From Sphingomonadaceae bacterium (lineage in GTDB: Bacteria; Pseudomonadota; Alphaproteobacteria; Sphingomonadales; Sphingomonadaceae), in contig JADLBY010000074.1 of assembly GCA_020847445.1 (NCBI GenBank), positions 1 to 33,470 of the forward strand: a DNA stretch of 33,470 nt, given 5' to 3'. A program made the translations under genes and the position numbers. Under the pieces are notes generated by a model. It was not told the origin of the DNA, did not search any database, and worked only from the letters and a program-made list of their open reading frames with translations. Each line of letters begins with the position of its first letter. Position 1 is the first letter of the stretch. Shown piece after piece: positions 15,160 through 23,670 of this stretch.

Positions 15160-15338
15160 ATGCCGCTCTGATATTTTAGCGTGAGACCAACATACTTTCG
15201 GTATCGCCGTCGCCAAATCACACCACTCCATTCAGATCGGCATGCGACAATTGGGCGACAAATGTGGGGACGTATGTGGTAACGATGCAGATCGCGCTAC
15301 AGAATATACTGCATTATTAACATATTAGTCTAGAAAAT

Positions 15339-15355
15339 TGGTTCCCCGGTAAGGA
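15339..15355 (-). repeat. Island right attachment site within tRNA-Gln
   Basis: A 17-bp sequence identical to 2112-2128, covering the encoded CCA, the discriminator base, the acceptor 3' strand, the 3' strand of the T stem and one T-loop base of tRNA-Gln. Recombination here leaves the tRNA gene intact on this side. Confidence 0.85.
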
Positions 15356-15412
15356 TTCGAACCTCAATAGACGGAGTCAGAGTCCGTAGTCTTACCGTTA
15401 GACGACCGGGGA
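15339..15412 (-). tRNA. tRNA-Gln(CTG)
   Basis: A complete cloverleaf can be folded by eye on the minus strand: acceptor TCCCCGG/CCGGGGA, D stem GTCT/AGAC, anticodon stem ACGGA/TCCGT with loop CTCTGAC (anticodon CTG, reading CAG), a four-base variable loop and T arm TGAGG-TTCGAAT-CCTTA. The discriminator A is followed by an encoded CCA (15341-15339). It is the integration target of the island that lies on its 3' side. Its own promoter would be in the 170 bp between it and ppx. Confidence 0.95.
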
Positions 15413-15582
15413 ATGTGGAGGGGCCATTAGGCGGGAGCAGGCGGGCTGTCAATCGCGCCATCGCCGCTTTTGCGGTCGATCTGCCAATTCTCTTGAAAAA
15501 TTAATCTCTTCGCGTTAGCTCTGTGCCCAAGTACCGGGCGGTATTTCCCGCTGTCGGATAGAAGATAAGAGAAGAATCGGCC

Positions 15583-16752
15583 ATGGGCGATCCCGTCGCA
15601 CCATCGCCGCAAAAAGGCGGACGGGGCAAAGGCGCCCGGAAAAAGGGGCCAAACCGTCGCAAATCCGCCGATGCGGCAACAGGAGGAGGAGCCTCGCGTC
15701 AATCGAACGCGAAGGAGGCTCCCAAATTCTCGCAGGAAAATCGTTTTGGCGATGGCGGCAGGGGCGGCTGGCTGGGGCGCACGGCTTATGCCGCGCTCGA
15801 TCTGGGCACCAATAATTGCCGTCTGCTGATCGCGCGCGCATCGAATGACGGATTTACCGTCGTCGATGCCTTTTCGCGGGTGGTCCGGCTCGGCGAAGGC
15901 CTGGCCACCACTGGCAAGATGAGCGAGGAGGCGATGGATCGCGCGATCGAGGCGCTGTCGGTGTGCGCGGACAAGCTCAAGCGGCGCAATGTGATATTGG
16001 CGCGCTCGGTCGCAACCGAAGCCTGCAGGCAGGCGCTCAACGGCACACAGTTTATCGAGCGGGTGAAGCAGGAAACCGGCATCATGCTCGATGTGATCAG
16101 CCCCAAGGAGGAGGCGCGGCTGGCGGTCATGGGATGCCATGCGCTGCTGGAGCCCGGCGAGGGGCCTGCACTGATTTTCGATATTGGTGGCGGATCAACC
16201 GAACTGGTGCTGGTTTCGACCAACGGCATCGTTCCCGAAATTCTCGATTGGGCGAGCGTGCCCTGGGGTGTGGTTTCGCTCACCGAGAGTGAACCGCTTT
16301 TCGGGGAGGATGACGCGGCGCTGGCCGATACCTATTCGCGGATGCGCACAAAGGTATTCAACGCCTTCGCCGAATTTGCGGCCCGGTTGCCCGTGGGGGA
16401 GGGCGATCATCGCCTGCTCGGCACGTCGGGCACGGTGACGACGCTCGCCAGTGTCTATCTGAAACTGCCATCCTATGACCGCAAGCAGATTGACGGCCTG
16501 CATTTGCCGACCTCTGCGATGCGCGAGATCAGCCAGACGCTCGCTTCGCTGCCGCCCGCAGGCCGATCCAGATTCCCGACGATCGGGCAGGAACGATCCG
16601 ATCTGGTCGTTGCCGGGTGCGCGATCCTCGAAACCATATTCGACATATGGCCGGGTGAACGCCTTGGCGTCGCCGACCGCGGTATCCGCGAGGGAATCCT
16701 GCGTGCATTGATGGCGAGTGATGCCAAGCGTCGTGGAAGACGCCAGCCATGA
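15583..16752 (+). CDS. ppx: Exopolyphosphatase / pppGpp phosphohydrolase (Ppx/GppA family)
   Basis: A 389-residue member of the ASKHA-fold Ppx/GppA family, which hydrolyses inorganic polyphosphate or pppGpp. Motifs are AALDLGTNNCRLLI (about 70-83, phosphate loop), Glu146 in RSVATEACRQ (catalytic) and FDIGGGSTEL (199-208). A basic, low-complexity N-terminal extension of about 65 residues (many Lys, Arg and Gly) precedes the domain and is unusual for the E. coli enzymes. The single-domain length without a C-terminal HD domain fits the short alphaproteobacterial type. The ATG at 16749 of rlmE overlaps its stop, so the two genes are co-translated. Ppx and GppA activities cannot be separated from sequence. 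Confidence 0.88.
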   Translation: MGDPVAPSPQKGGRGKGARKKGPNRRKSADAATGGGASRQSNAKEAPKFSQENRFGDGGRGGWLGRTAYAALDLGTNNCRLLIARASNDGFTVVDAFSRVVRLGEGLATTGKMSEEAMDRAIEALSVCADKLKRRNVILARSVATEACRQALNGTQFIERVKQETGIMLDVISPKEEARLAVMGCHALLEPGEGPALIFDIGGGSTELVLVSTNGIVPEILDWASVPWGVVSLTESEPLFGEDDAALADTYSRMRTKVFNAFAEFAARLPVGEGDHRLLGTSGTVTTLASVYLKLPSYDRKQIDGLHLPTSAMREISQTLASLPPAGRSRFPTIGQERSDLVVAGCAILETIFDIWPGERLGVADRGIREGILRALMASDAKRRGRRQP

Positions 16753-17435
16753 CCAAATTCACCTTTGGCGGAAATCGTTCGGGCCGCAGCGCCACCGGCA
16801 AGGAACGGGTCAAGACCGCGAAGCGGCGCAGCCCGCAATCGGCGCGCTGGCTGGAGCGTCAGCTCAACGACCCCTATGTCAAGCGGGCGCAGACCGAGGG
16901 CTATCGCAGCCGCGCGGCGTATAAGCTGGTCGAACTGGATGAAAAATTCCACTTCCTGAAAGGTAAGAAGGCCGTGGTCGATCTTGGCATCGCGCCCGGC
17001 GGCTGGGCGCAGGTCGTGCGTCGGCGGTTGCCATCAGCCAGGGTTTCAGGGATCGATCTGTTGCCTGTCGATCCGATCGAGGGCGTGACCCTGTTCGAGA
17101 TGGATTTCATGGACGACCGGGCCCCCGACCTGCTGGTCGAAGCATTGGGACAGGCGCCCGATCTGATCATTTCGGATATGGCCGCGAACACCGTCGGCCA
17201 CCGGCAGACCGACCATTTGCGGACGATGGGATTGGTCGAGGCGGCGGCGCATTTTGCAGTCGATGTGTTGCAGACCGGCGGAGATTTTGTCGCCAAGGTA
17301 TTCGCTGGCGGCACCGACCCCGAATTGCTGACGCTGCTCAAATCGAATTTTGCGACCGTGAAGCACGCCAAACCGCCCGCCAGCCGCAAGGGTTCGGTCG
17401 AATGGTATGTGGTCGCACAGGGGAAGAAGGGCTGA
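16749..17435 (+). CDS. rlmE: 23S rRNA 2'-O-methyltransferase (U2552)
   Basis: A 228-residue FtsJ/RrmJ-type methyltransferase that methylates the 2'-OH of the A-loop uridine of 23S rRNA in the large subunit. The SAM site is VVDLGIAPGGWAQVV (about 76-90). The K-D-K-E catalytic set is complete: Lys59 in RAAYKL, Asp143 in SDMA, Lys183 in VAKVF and Glu218 in GSVEWY. A basic N-terminal tail (first 30 residues) probably contacts rRNA. It overlaps ppx by four bases (ATGA). The convergent DsbA-like gene ends directly at its stop. Confidence 0.95.
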   Translation: MTKFTFGGNRSGRSATGKERVKTAKRRSPQSARWLERQLNDPYVKRAQTEGYRSRAAYKLVELDEKFHFLKGKKAVVDLGIAPGGWAQVVRRRLPSARVSGIDLLPVDPIEGVTLFEMDFMDDRAPDLLVEALGQAPDLIISDMAANTVGHRQTDHLRTMGLVEAAAHFAVDVLQTGGDFVAKVFAGGTDPELLTLLKSNFATVKHAKPPASRKGSVEWYVVAQGKKG

Positions 17436-18248
17436 TCAGCCTTTTTTCCGGGCCTTGTCGACGGCCGCCTTCAGCGCATCATAGCCCAGCGCGCCTTCTA
17501 GCATCTGATCGCCGATGATGAAGGTCGGCGTGCCGTTGAAACCGATCTGCTGCATCATGGCAAGATTGCGCTCGATTTCGGCTTGAACTTCCGGCGAGGT
17601 GGCATCCTTTGCGGCCTGGTCCATGTTCAGTCCAGCGCGCTGCGCGGCGGAAGTGATCGATTGTTCGTTCACCGGGCCTGCCGTGAACATGGCGTCGTGG
17701 AAGGCCTTGTGCTTGCCCTGTTTTGCCGCCGCCAGTGCCCAGCGCGCGGCATCGCGGCTGCTCGCGGCCAGGATAGGAAGTTCGCGATAGACGATGCGGA
17801 CGTCCTTTTCGCTACCCATCAGCCGGTTCAGATCGGCAACGCTCGAGCGGCAGAAGCCGCAATTATAGTCGGTAAATTCGACAACGGTGATGGCCCCATC
17901 CGGATTGCCGCCCACAGCGCCGGGAAATGGCTTGGTCAGCGCGGTGCCGGCCGCGTCCATCCGCTTGGTCATTTCGCGCTTTTGCAGGATTTCGACGGCT
18001 TCGGTGATGATTTCGGGATGTTCAAGAATATAGGCGCGGACGATCGCTTCGGTGGCGGCGCGCTCGGTGTCGCTGATCCCCGCCGCCGAAATGGCGCGCT
18101 CGGCATCCGCGGTCGCATAGGCCGCCTTGTCGCCACGCTGGACCTCGGTCCGGTTGGTCGTGAAATAGAAGCCCGCGCCGAGCACTATTGCCGCAGCCAG
18201 TATCGCCAGAATCAGGGGGATGCGGTTGCTCGTTGTCGGCTCGTTCAT
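17436..18248 (-). CDS. Membrane-anchored DsbA/ScsC-like thiol:disulfide oxidoreductase
   Basis: A 270-residue protein with an N-terminal membrane anchor (IPLILAILAAAIVLGAGFYF, residues 10-29) and a periplasmic thioredoxin-fold domain. The active site is Cys130-Gly-Phe-Cys133 (TDYNCGFC); the cis-Pro loop is GTPTFIIGD near residues 238-246. Ahead of the catalytic domain, residues 69-92 (IVRAYILEHPEIITEAVEILQKRE) match the N-terminal oligomerisation segment of ScsC/Com1-type proteins, which act as disulfide isomerases or reductases. It makes or reshuffles disulfides in exported proteins. No DsbB or ScsB partner is in the window. It is convergent with rlmE and follows the M48 protease gene in the same direction. 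Confidence 0.88.
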   Translation of the reverse strand: MNEPTTSNRIPLILAILAAAIVLGAGFYFTTNRTEVQRGDKAAYATADAERAISAAGISDTERAATEAIVRAYILEHPEIITEAVEILQKREMTKRMDAAGTALTKPFPGAVGGNPDGAITVVEFTDYNCGFCRSSVADLNRLMGSEKDVRIVYRELPILAASSRDAARWALAAAKQGKHKAFHDAMFTAGPVNEQSITSAAQRAGLNMDQAAKDATSPEVQAEIERNLAMMQQIGFNGTPTFIIGDQMLEGALGYDALKAAVDKARKKG

Positions 18249-18297
18249 ATCGGGGGCGTAGCTTCTTTGCTGTCGGCAGGCCAGCGGATTAACCGAA

Positions 18298-19653
18298 CTA
18301 CCGCCTGCGCTTTTCCAGTTTCTGGACCTCGGCTTCGGCGACGAGTTTCACATCTTGCGCGCGGATCCAGTCGTGCGAATATTCGGGCAGTCCCGCCATC
18401 GCCGTTGCCGCGTTGGGCAATGCAAGCTGCGGCGCACCCTCCATCAGATACCGTTCCGCGCTGGCAAGTGCCGCGCGGGGTTCATCCCCCAGGGCCTGAT
18501 ACACAACGCCCAGCTGATACCATGCAAAGGGGTTGTTATTATCCTTTGTAACCGCTGCCTTCAGAACCCGTTCGGCCTCGGCAAGGTTGGACTTGTCTTC
18601 GGTTGCGATAAGCGCATGGCCGAATACGGCGGCTATCAGGGGCTGGTTGCCGGTCAGGTCGACCGCCTTGCGCAACGAGGTCAGCGCCTCATCCGGCTTG
18701 CCCGATTCGAGCAGGATTTGCCCCTGAAGTTCAAGGAAATAGGGATCGTTCGGGTTGTTCGCGATCAGGCTGTTTGCTTCGGCCAAGGCCTTGTCCGGAT
18801 AGGCCGCCTTATGCCAGGCATAGGCGCGGGCATAGAGTGCCGGAACGCTCTTGTCCTTTTCCGGATAGTCGCGAAGCGTTGCATTGGGATCGGCGATATA
18901 GCCCTGCAGCTTGGCCTTCACCCGTTTGAAATCGGCTTCCCATTTGGGGTTGAGCGGCGCGTTCCATGCCCGATCGACCTTGTAGGTATCTTCCAGCACC
19001 GTGATGCGTTCACCCGACAGCGGATGGGTTCGGTCATAGCTGTCGACCTGTGGAATACCGAGGCGGAATTCGTAATTCTGCAGTTTCTTGAAGAAATTGA
19101 TCGAACCGCGACCGGTGATGCCTGCGGCCGAAAGATAGCGCGCGCCAGAGGCATCAGCGACGCTCTCCTGAACTCGGCTGAAGGCAAGGAACTTGCCCAG
19201 TGCCGCTTGCTGCCCGGCGGCCATGATCCCCATTCCGGCCTCTCCCGCGCCCGCCGCGATCGCGGCGGCAGCAAGGATGAGGCTGGCGATCGAAATGCTG
19301 CCTGCCTTTTCAAGGCCCTCGCTATAGCGAATGACGTGGCCGCCCTCGATATGGCCCAGTTCGTGCGCAATCACGCCCTGCACTTCATTGGCCGTGGAAG
19401 CAGCGTGAATCAGGCCGCTGTGCAGATAGACCGTCTGGCCACCCGCGACGAAGGCGTTGATCGACTTGTCGTTGATCAGCACGACATCGACATTGGCCGG
19501 ATCCAGACCGGCAGCGCGGATCAGCGGCTCGGAAATTTCATCGAAAAAAGCTTCGGTTTCGGCGTCACGCAAAATCGACTGGGCGTGTGCGGGATGCAGG
19601 CACAAAGCCACCGCAGCAATCGCCGCCAGCGCCTTCGACAGTTTTCGAAGCAC
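18298..19653 (-). CDS. Periplasmic M48 metalloprotease with TPR-like repeats (BepA-like)
   Basis: A 451-residue secreted zinc protease. The signal peptide (KALAAIAAVALCLHPAHA) is followed by an M48 domain with HELGH at residues 97-101 and the third zinc ligand Glu163 in the QESVADASGARYL segment. The C-terminal half has TPR-like repeats (ALYARAYAWHKAAYPDKALAEANSLI; PYFLELQGQILLESGKPDEALTSL; PFAWYQLGVVYQALGD). This architecture matches BepA/YfgC, which assists outer-membrane protein assembly and degrades misfolded LptD or BamA clients. The frame extends to an ATG at 19686, but the GTG at 19653 has a gagg ribosome site and gives a clean signal peptide. It lies downstream of rne on the same strand, 117 bp away. 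Confidence 0.88.
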   Translation of the reverse strand: MLRKLSKALAAIAAVALCLHPAHAQSILRDAETEAFFDEISEPLIRAAGLDPANVDVVLINDKSINAFVAGGQTVYLHSGLIHAASTANEVQGVIAHELGHIEGGHVIRYSEGLEKAGSISIASLILAAAAIAAGAGEAGMGIMAAGQQAALGKFLAFSRVQESVADASGARYLSAAGITGRGSINFFKKLQNYEFRLGIPQVDSYDRTHPLSGERITVLEDTYKVDRAWNAPLNPKWEADFKRVKAKLQGYIADPNATLRDYPEKDKSVPALYARAYAWHKAAYPDKALAEANSLIANNPNDPYFLELQGQILLESGKPDEALTSLRKAVDLTGNQPLIAAVFGHALIATEDKSNLAEAERVLKAAVTKDNNNPFAWYQLGVVYQALGDEPRAALASAERYLMEGAPQLALPNAATAMAGLPEYSHDWIRAQDVKLVAEAEVQKLEKRRR

Positions 19654-19770
19654 CCAGTCACCCTCGATCATGGTCATGCGATGCACATCGGGTGATGAAT
19701 GGCGGATGAAGCCATGGCTTTCCCGGCCCGATTGGTTCGCCAGGGGCGAGATCGAGCCGGGATCGGCAAA

Positions 19771-22311
19771 TCAGCCAAAAGTCCGCTGCCACCAGCCGCG
19801 GCGCAGGCCCTCGGCATCACCTTCGGCAGGGGCCTCTGCAGCGTCTGCCTCAGCTTCCGTTTTTTTGGCCGACTTGCGCGGCTTTTTTGCTGGCGCAGCT
19901 TTGGCTTCTGCCGGGGCAGGCGCATCCGGTTCGGCAGCTTCCTCGGCCTTGGCTTTCGGCTTGCGGCGCGATTTGGGCTTTTCGGCAGCAACGGCTTCTT
20001 CGGCAGGTGCCGGATCAGCCGTCTGCTCGTCGGCTGCAACAGCGGCCTTTGCCCTGCGGCTCGCGCGCTTCGGCTTGGCCGGGGCTTCGGGTTCGGCCTC
20101 CGCTTCGACTGCAGCTTCAACACCTGCTTCGATCACTTCCGGTTCGGCCGTTTCGGCAGCTTTCCTGCGCCCGCCGCGTGAACGGCGCGGCTTGCGGGCG
20201 GGCTCGGCTGCCTCATCTTCCCGATCCGCGTCGGCCTCAGCGGCAACGGCTTCCTCGCCATCGCTCTCGCTTATGCCCTGTTCCTCACGATCACGATTGC
20301 GTCCGCCGCGACGGCCGCGACGGCGGCGCTTGCGCTTTCCGTTGCGATCATCCCGGCCGCTGTCCTCGGCCCGTTCACCGACTTCGTCGGCTTCGACCTC
20401 ATCCTCGATTTCCTCGATGTCGTCATCGTCATCGTCGAAATCAACAATCGGCGCGGGGATGGCTGGGCGCTCGGGGCGCGGCCCGCTGGCGGTCACAACC
20501 ATTTTTGCGCCTTCGACTTCGCCGTTGGGAAGCACTTCGACGTTGACATGATAGCGATCTTCGATCTCGGCAAGCTCGGCACGCTTGTTGTTGAGAATGT
20601 AGATCGTTGCTTCCTGGCTCGCCTGCAACGAAATCTGGCTGCCATGGCCGCGCGCAGCCTCTTCCTCGATCAGCCGCAGTGCAGAGAGCGCGGACGATGA
20701 AGCGGTGCGAACCAGACCAGTGCCTTCGCAATGCGGGCAGACGCGGGTCGAGGCCTCAAGCACGCCGGTGCGCAGGCGCTGGCGGCTCATTTCCATCAGG
20801 CCAAAGCTGGAGATGCGACCGACCTGGATGCGCGCGCGGTCATTCTTGAGCGCTTCCTTCATCGCGCGTTCGACCTTGCGGGCGTTCGAATGGTGATCCA
20901 TGTCGATAAAGTCGATCACCACCAGTCCGGCCATGTCGCGCAGGCGCAACTGGCGGGCGATTTCGCGCGCAGCCTCAAGATTGGTGCTCAGTGCGGTCTG
21001 TTCGATGCCGTGCTCCTTGGTCGAACGGCCCGAGTTGATGTCGATCGAAACCAGCGCCTCGGTCGGGTTGATGACGATATAACCACCCGATTTGAGCTGC
21101 ACGACCGGATTGTACATCGCGTTCAACTGGTCTTCGACGCCATGACGCTGGAACAGCGACACCGGATCGGCATAATGTTGCACCCGCTTGGCGTGGCTCG
21201 GCATCAGCAGCTTCATGAAATCCTTGGCTGCCTTGTACCCGTCGGCGCCCTCGACCAGGACGTCGTCGATATCCTTGTTATAGATATCGCGGATGGCACG
21301 CTTTACCAGATCGCTGTCCGAATGGATCAGCATCGGCGCGGCACCCTTCAGCGTGCGTTCGCGGATTTCATCCCACAGACGCGCGAGATAATCGAAGTCC
21401 CGCTTGATTTCGGGCTTGGTGCGCGCAAGGCCCGCAGTACGGATGATGCAGCCCATGGTGGAGGGCAGGCTGAGATCGGAAATGATCGATTTCAGGCGTT
21501 TGCGGTCCGACGCGCTCGAAATCTTGCGGCTGATCCCGCCGCCATGGCTGGTATTGGGCATCAGCACGCAATAACGACCGGCAAGGCTGAGATAGGTGGT
21601 AAGCGCCGCGCCCTTGTTGCCGCGTTCTTCCTTCACGACCTGGACGAGCAGCACCTGACGGCGATGGATGACGTCCTGGATCTTGTAGCGGCGGCGCAGG
21701 TTCAGGCGCTTGGCGCGCGCTTCGTCGCTCGCCTTGGGCGCGTTGCCCTTGCCACCCCGACCGCGACGGCGGCGACCGCGACGATCCTTGCGACCATCGT
21801 CGTCATCGGCAGACGCTTCGCTTTCGTCGTCGCCATTTTCTTCGCCATTGGCTTCCAGGTCCGGCTCTTCACCCTCGGTGATGTCGATGGTGTCGATGCG
21901 GTCGTCGCTTTCGACCTCGATGAAATCGGGATCCTCTTCGTCATGCGCGTCAGAACGCATGATATCCGAAGGCTCGTCCTCCTCGGCTTCTTCCTGTTCG
22001 CGCAGTGCAGCCTCTTCGGCAGCAGCAGCGGCTTCTTCAGCCAGCAGGCGTTCGCGATCCTCTTTCGGGATCTGGTAATAATCGGGATGGATTTCGCTGA
22101 AAGCGAGGAAACCGTGCCGGTTGCCACCATAGTCGACAAAGGCCGCCTGCAGCGACGGCTCTACGCGGGTGACCTTGGCGAGATAGATATTGCCCTTAAG
22201 TTGCTTATGTTCGGCAGACTCAAAGTCAAATTCCTCTATCATGTTCCCTTTTACGACGGCTACGCGGGTCTCCTCCCGGTGGCGCGCGTCGATGAGCATG
22301 CGCGTTTTCAT
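19771..22311 (-). CDS. rne: Ribonuclease E (Rne/Rng family)
   Basis: An 846-residue endoribonuclease, the core of mRNA decay and rRNA/tRNA processing. The S1 domain begins near residue 37 (KGNIYLAKVTRVEPSLQAAFVDYG) and is split by a long insertion (about 85-200) that is very acidic and ends in an Arg/Gly-rich patch (GRRRRGRGGKG); such insertions are usual in alphaproteobacterial enzymes. The DNase I-like domain holds Asp424 (SIDINSGRS) and Asp467 (VVIDFIDM), equal to E. coli Asp303 and Asp346, and the Zn-link Cys525/Cys528 (CPHC). The C-terminal 250 residues are disordered with alternating acidic and Lys/Arg-Ala-Pro blocks, ending in RRGWWQRTFG, as expected for a degradosome scaffold. The ATG at 22311 has a ggag ribosome site. 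Confidence 0.95.
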   Translation of the reverse strand: MKTRMLIDARHREETRVAVVKGNMIEEFDFESAEHKQLKGNIYLAKVTRVEPSLQAAFVDYGGNRHGFLAFSEIHPDYYQIPKEDRERLLAEEAAAAAEEAALREQEEAEEDEPSDIMRSDAHDEEDPDFIEVESDDRIDTIDITEGEEPDLEANGEENGDDESEASADDDDGRKDRRGRRRRGRGGKGNAPKASDEARAKRLNLRRRYKIQDVIHRRQVLLVQVVKEERGNKGAALTTYLSLAGRYCVLMPNTSHGGGISRKISSASDRKRLKSIISDLSLPSTMGCIIRTAGLARTKPEIKRDFDYLARLWDEIRERTLKGAAPMLIHSDSDLVKRAIRDIYNKDIDDVLVEGADGYKAAKDFMKLLMPSHAKRVQHYADPVSLFQRHGVEDQLNAMYNPVVQLKSGGYIVINPTEALVSIDINSGRSTKEHGIEQTALSTNLEAAREIARQLRLRDMAGLVVIDFIDMDHHSNARKVERAMKEALKNDRARIQVGRISSFGLMEMSRQRLRTGVLEASTRVCPHCEGTGLVRTASSSALSALRLIEEEAARGHGSQISLQASQEATIYILNNKRAELAEIEDRYHVNVEVLPNGEVEGAKMVVTASGPRPERPAIPAPIVDFDDDDDDIEEIEDEVEADEVGERAEDSGRDDRNGKRKRRRRGRRGGRNRDREEQGISESDGEEAVAAEADADREDEAAEPARKPRRSRGGRRKAAETAEPEVIEAGVEAAVEAEAEPEAPAKPKRASRRAKAAVAADEQTADPAPAEEAVAAEKPKSRRKPKAKAEEAAEPDAPAPAEAKAAPAKKPRKSAKKTEAEADAAEAPAEGDAEGLRRGWWQRTFG

Positions 22312-22724
22312 TATAAATTCTCCGCGCCTCCCATGGTTCCGCATCGAGCGGACAAAGGGGGGCGATATTTGCTGAAAGTGATCCGGCACCGGGCACAGCC
22401 AAGACTGTCTTGCCTGCGCTTTGGGTTGCCGGGAAAAGTGCGAATGTGTCTGCTGCAAGTGCACCGCGGGCGCTTTTCGCGCGGGCGTAATTTGCCGCCC
22501 ACGCACCGAACCCTGTCGGGACGGCGGAAGGGGAAATTTCATGCCACATGCAACATCAACCTGTTTTTTGCCGAAAAGTCAGATAGTTCGGCGTCATTCC
22601 GGCCAGCGTCCAAGTCGGGCGCGAGCCTGAGGATGCGTGCTAGCACCGCGCCGTGCGGGGGGCAAGTAGCGGATATGAAAAATTCCCTCGACCGATTGTC
22701 CGATTTTGCGCAAAAGCCGGTTTG
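22312..22724. promoter_or_regulatory. Intergenic region between divergent rne and amidase genes
   Basis: These 413 bp hold no gene I can support; frames crossing them are extensions of rne and the amidase or antisense shadows. The rne ribosome site lies at the left end. The region must contain both divergent promoters and a potentially long rne leader; in E. coli the rne leader is long and mediates autoregulation by RNase E. I see no sharp promoter consensus. A perfect short palindrome (aagactgtctt) occurs within the left half. Confidence 0.5.
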
Positions 22725-23627
22725 ATGTTGTACGGCGCATTCCTCGCAATATTGATGGCGGCCCCCGGCGTCGCTGTGGAATCCGATGGTGTCCGGCCGG
22801 TCGCGGATGCCCAATATGGCGCTTTCCATCTGGGCTTCCGGTCGGAACCGCCCAAGCGCCGCTATGAAGTGACGGCACCGATTGGCAAGGGCGCCGCCCG
22901 CGGATTGCCAAAAATCTATGGTCCGGCTGATGCGCGCCTGCCGCTGGTTGTCATCGACGCCGGTCATGGCGGCCATGATCCGGGTGCCATCAATGCGCTT
23001 TCGGGCAAGCGGGAGAAGGATGTTACGCTGGCGATTGCGCGCGCGATCCGTGACGATCTGGTCGATACCGGCCGTGTCCGCGTTGCGCTGACCCGCGAAG
23101 GCGACAGCTTTCTGGTGCTGCAGGATCGCTACGGTATCGCCCGTCGCATGAAGGCCGACCTGTTCCTGTCGATCCACGCCGACGCCGCCGAAAACCAGGA
23201 AGCGCGGGGCGGAACAGTCTATACGCTCTCCGAAGTGGCATCGGACCGGGAGGCGCAGCGTCTGGCGGCGCGCGAGAACAAGGCGGATATTCTGAATGGC
23301 GTCAATCTGGGGGGGCAGGACAGGGACGTGTCCTCGATCCTGATCGACCTGACCCAGCGCGAGACGATGAATGTTTCGGCCAGTTTCGCCAGGCTGTTGA
23401 TCCGCGAAGCCAAACCCAACATGATGTTGCGCGAAAAATCGCACAAATTCGCCTCCTTCATCGTGCTCAAGGCCCCCGACACACCGTCGGTTCTGTTCGA
23501 AACCGGCTATATCAGCAATGCAGAGGATTCCGCTTTCCTGTCGTCGCGCGACGGGCAGCGCAAGGTTGCACGGGCGGTGACAAGCGCGGTGCAGGCGCAT
23601 TTTGCGCGTCGGCTGGCGCGCGACTGA
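22725..23627 (+). CDS. N-acetylmuramoyl-L-alanine amidase (Amidase_3, AmiC-like)
   Basis: A 300-residue periplasmic zinc amidase that cuts the amide bond between MurNAc and the stem peptide, used for daughter-cell separation. The export segment is MLYGAFLAILMAAPGVAVES. Domain motifs are VVIDAGHGGHDPGA (first zinc His), KREKDV (zinc Glu), DLFLSIHADA (second His) and SVLFETGYISNAED with the catalytic Glu. No AMIN or SPOR targeting domain is present, only about 60 residues of linker before the catalytic domain. The ATG at 22725 gives a normal signal sequence; the frame reaches a GTG at 22653, so the start is not certain. It is divergent from rne and precedes dnaX by 43 bp. Confidence 0.9.
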   Translation: MLYGAFLAILMAAPGVAVESDGVRPVADAQYGAFHLGFRSEPPKRRYEVTAPIGKGAARGLPKIYGPADARLPLVVIDAGHGGHDPGAINALSGKREKDVTLAIARAIRDDLVDTGRVRVALTREGDSFLVLQDRYGIARRMKADLFLSIHADAAENQEARGGTVYTLSEVASDREAQRLAARENKADILNGVNLGGQDRDVSSILIDLTQRETMNVSASFARLLIREAKPNMMLREKSHKFASFIVLKAPDTPSVLFETGYISNAEDSAFLSSRDGQRKVARAVTSAVQAHFARRLARD

Positions 23628-23670
23628 AAAGCCCTTCGACAAAATTGGCAGGCGGGCCTATCGGAGAATG

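Larger units (their letters stand above)
2112..15355. mobile_element. Integrated genomic island in tRNA-Gln carrying czc metal-efflux cargo
   Basis: The element is bounded by 17-bp direct repeats (2112-2128 and 15339-15355) formed from the 3' end of tRNA-Gln. It carries an integrase next to the left repeat, an unknown protein, an AlpA-like HTH protein, a RepA-like helicase, a seven-gene czc-type efflux cluster with a MerR regulator, an XRE regulator and a small membrane protein. No relaxase, type IV secretion, capsid or terminase genes are visible, so it looks like a small integrative element that cannot move itself between cells. The left module looks AT-richer than the cargo, suggesting a composite origin; this is an impression and was not calculated. 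Confidence 0.8.

Noticed and set aside
18355-19695. A 446-residue plus-strand frame opposite the M48 protease gene
   Set aside because: The minus-strand gene has HELGH, a signal peptide and TPR-like repeats; the opposite frame has no recognisable features.
20731-22725. A 664-residue open frame on the plus strand opposite rne
   Set aside because: It is antisense to a clearly real rne gene with intact catalytic motifs; its composition is the mirror of rne codon bias and it shows no domain pattern.
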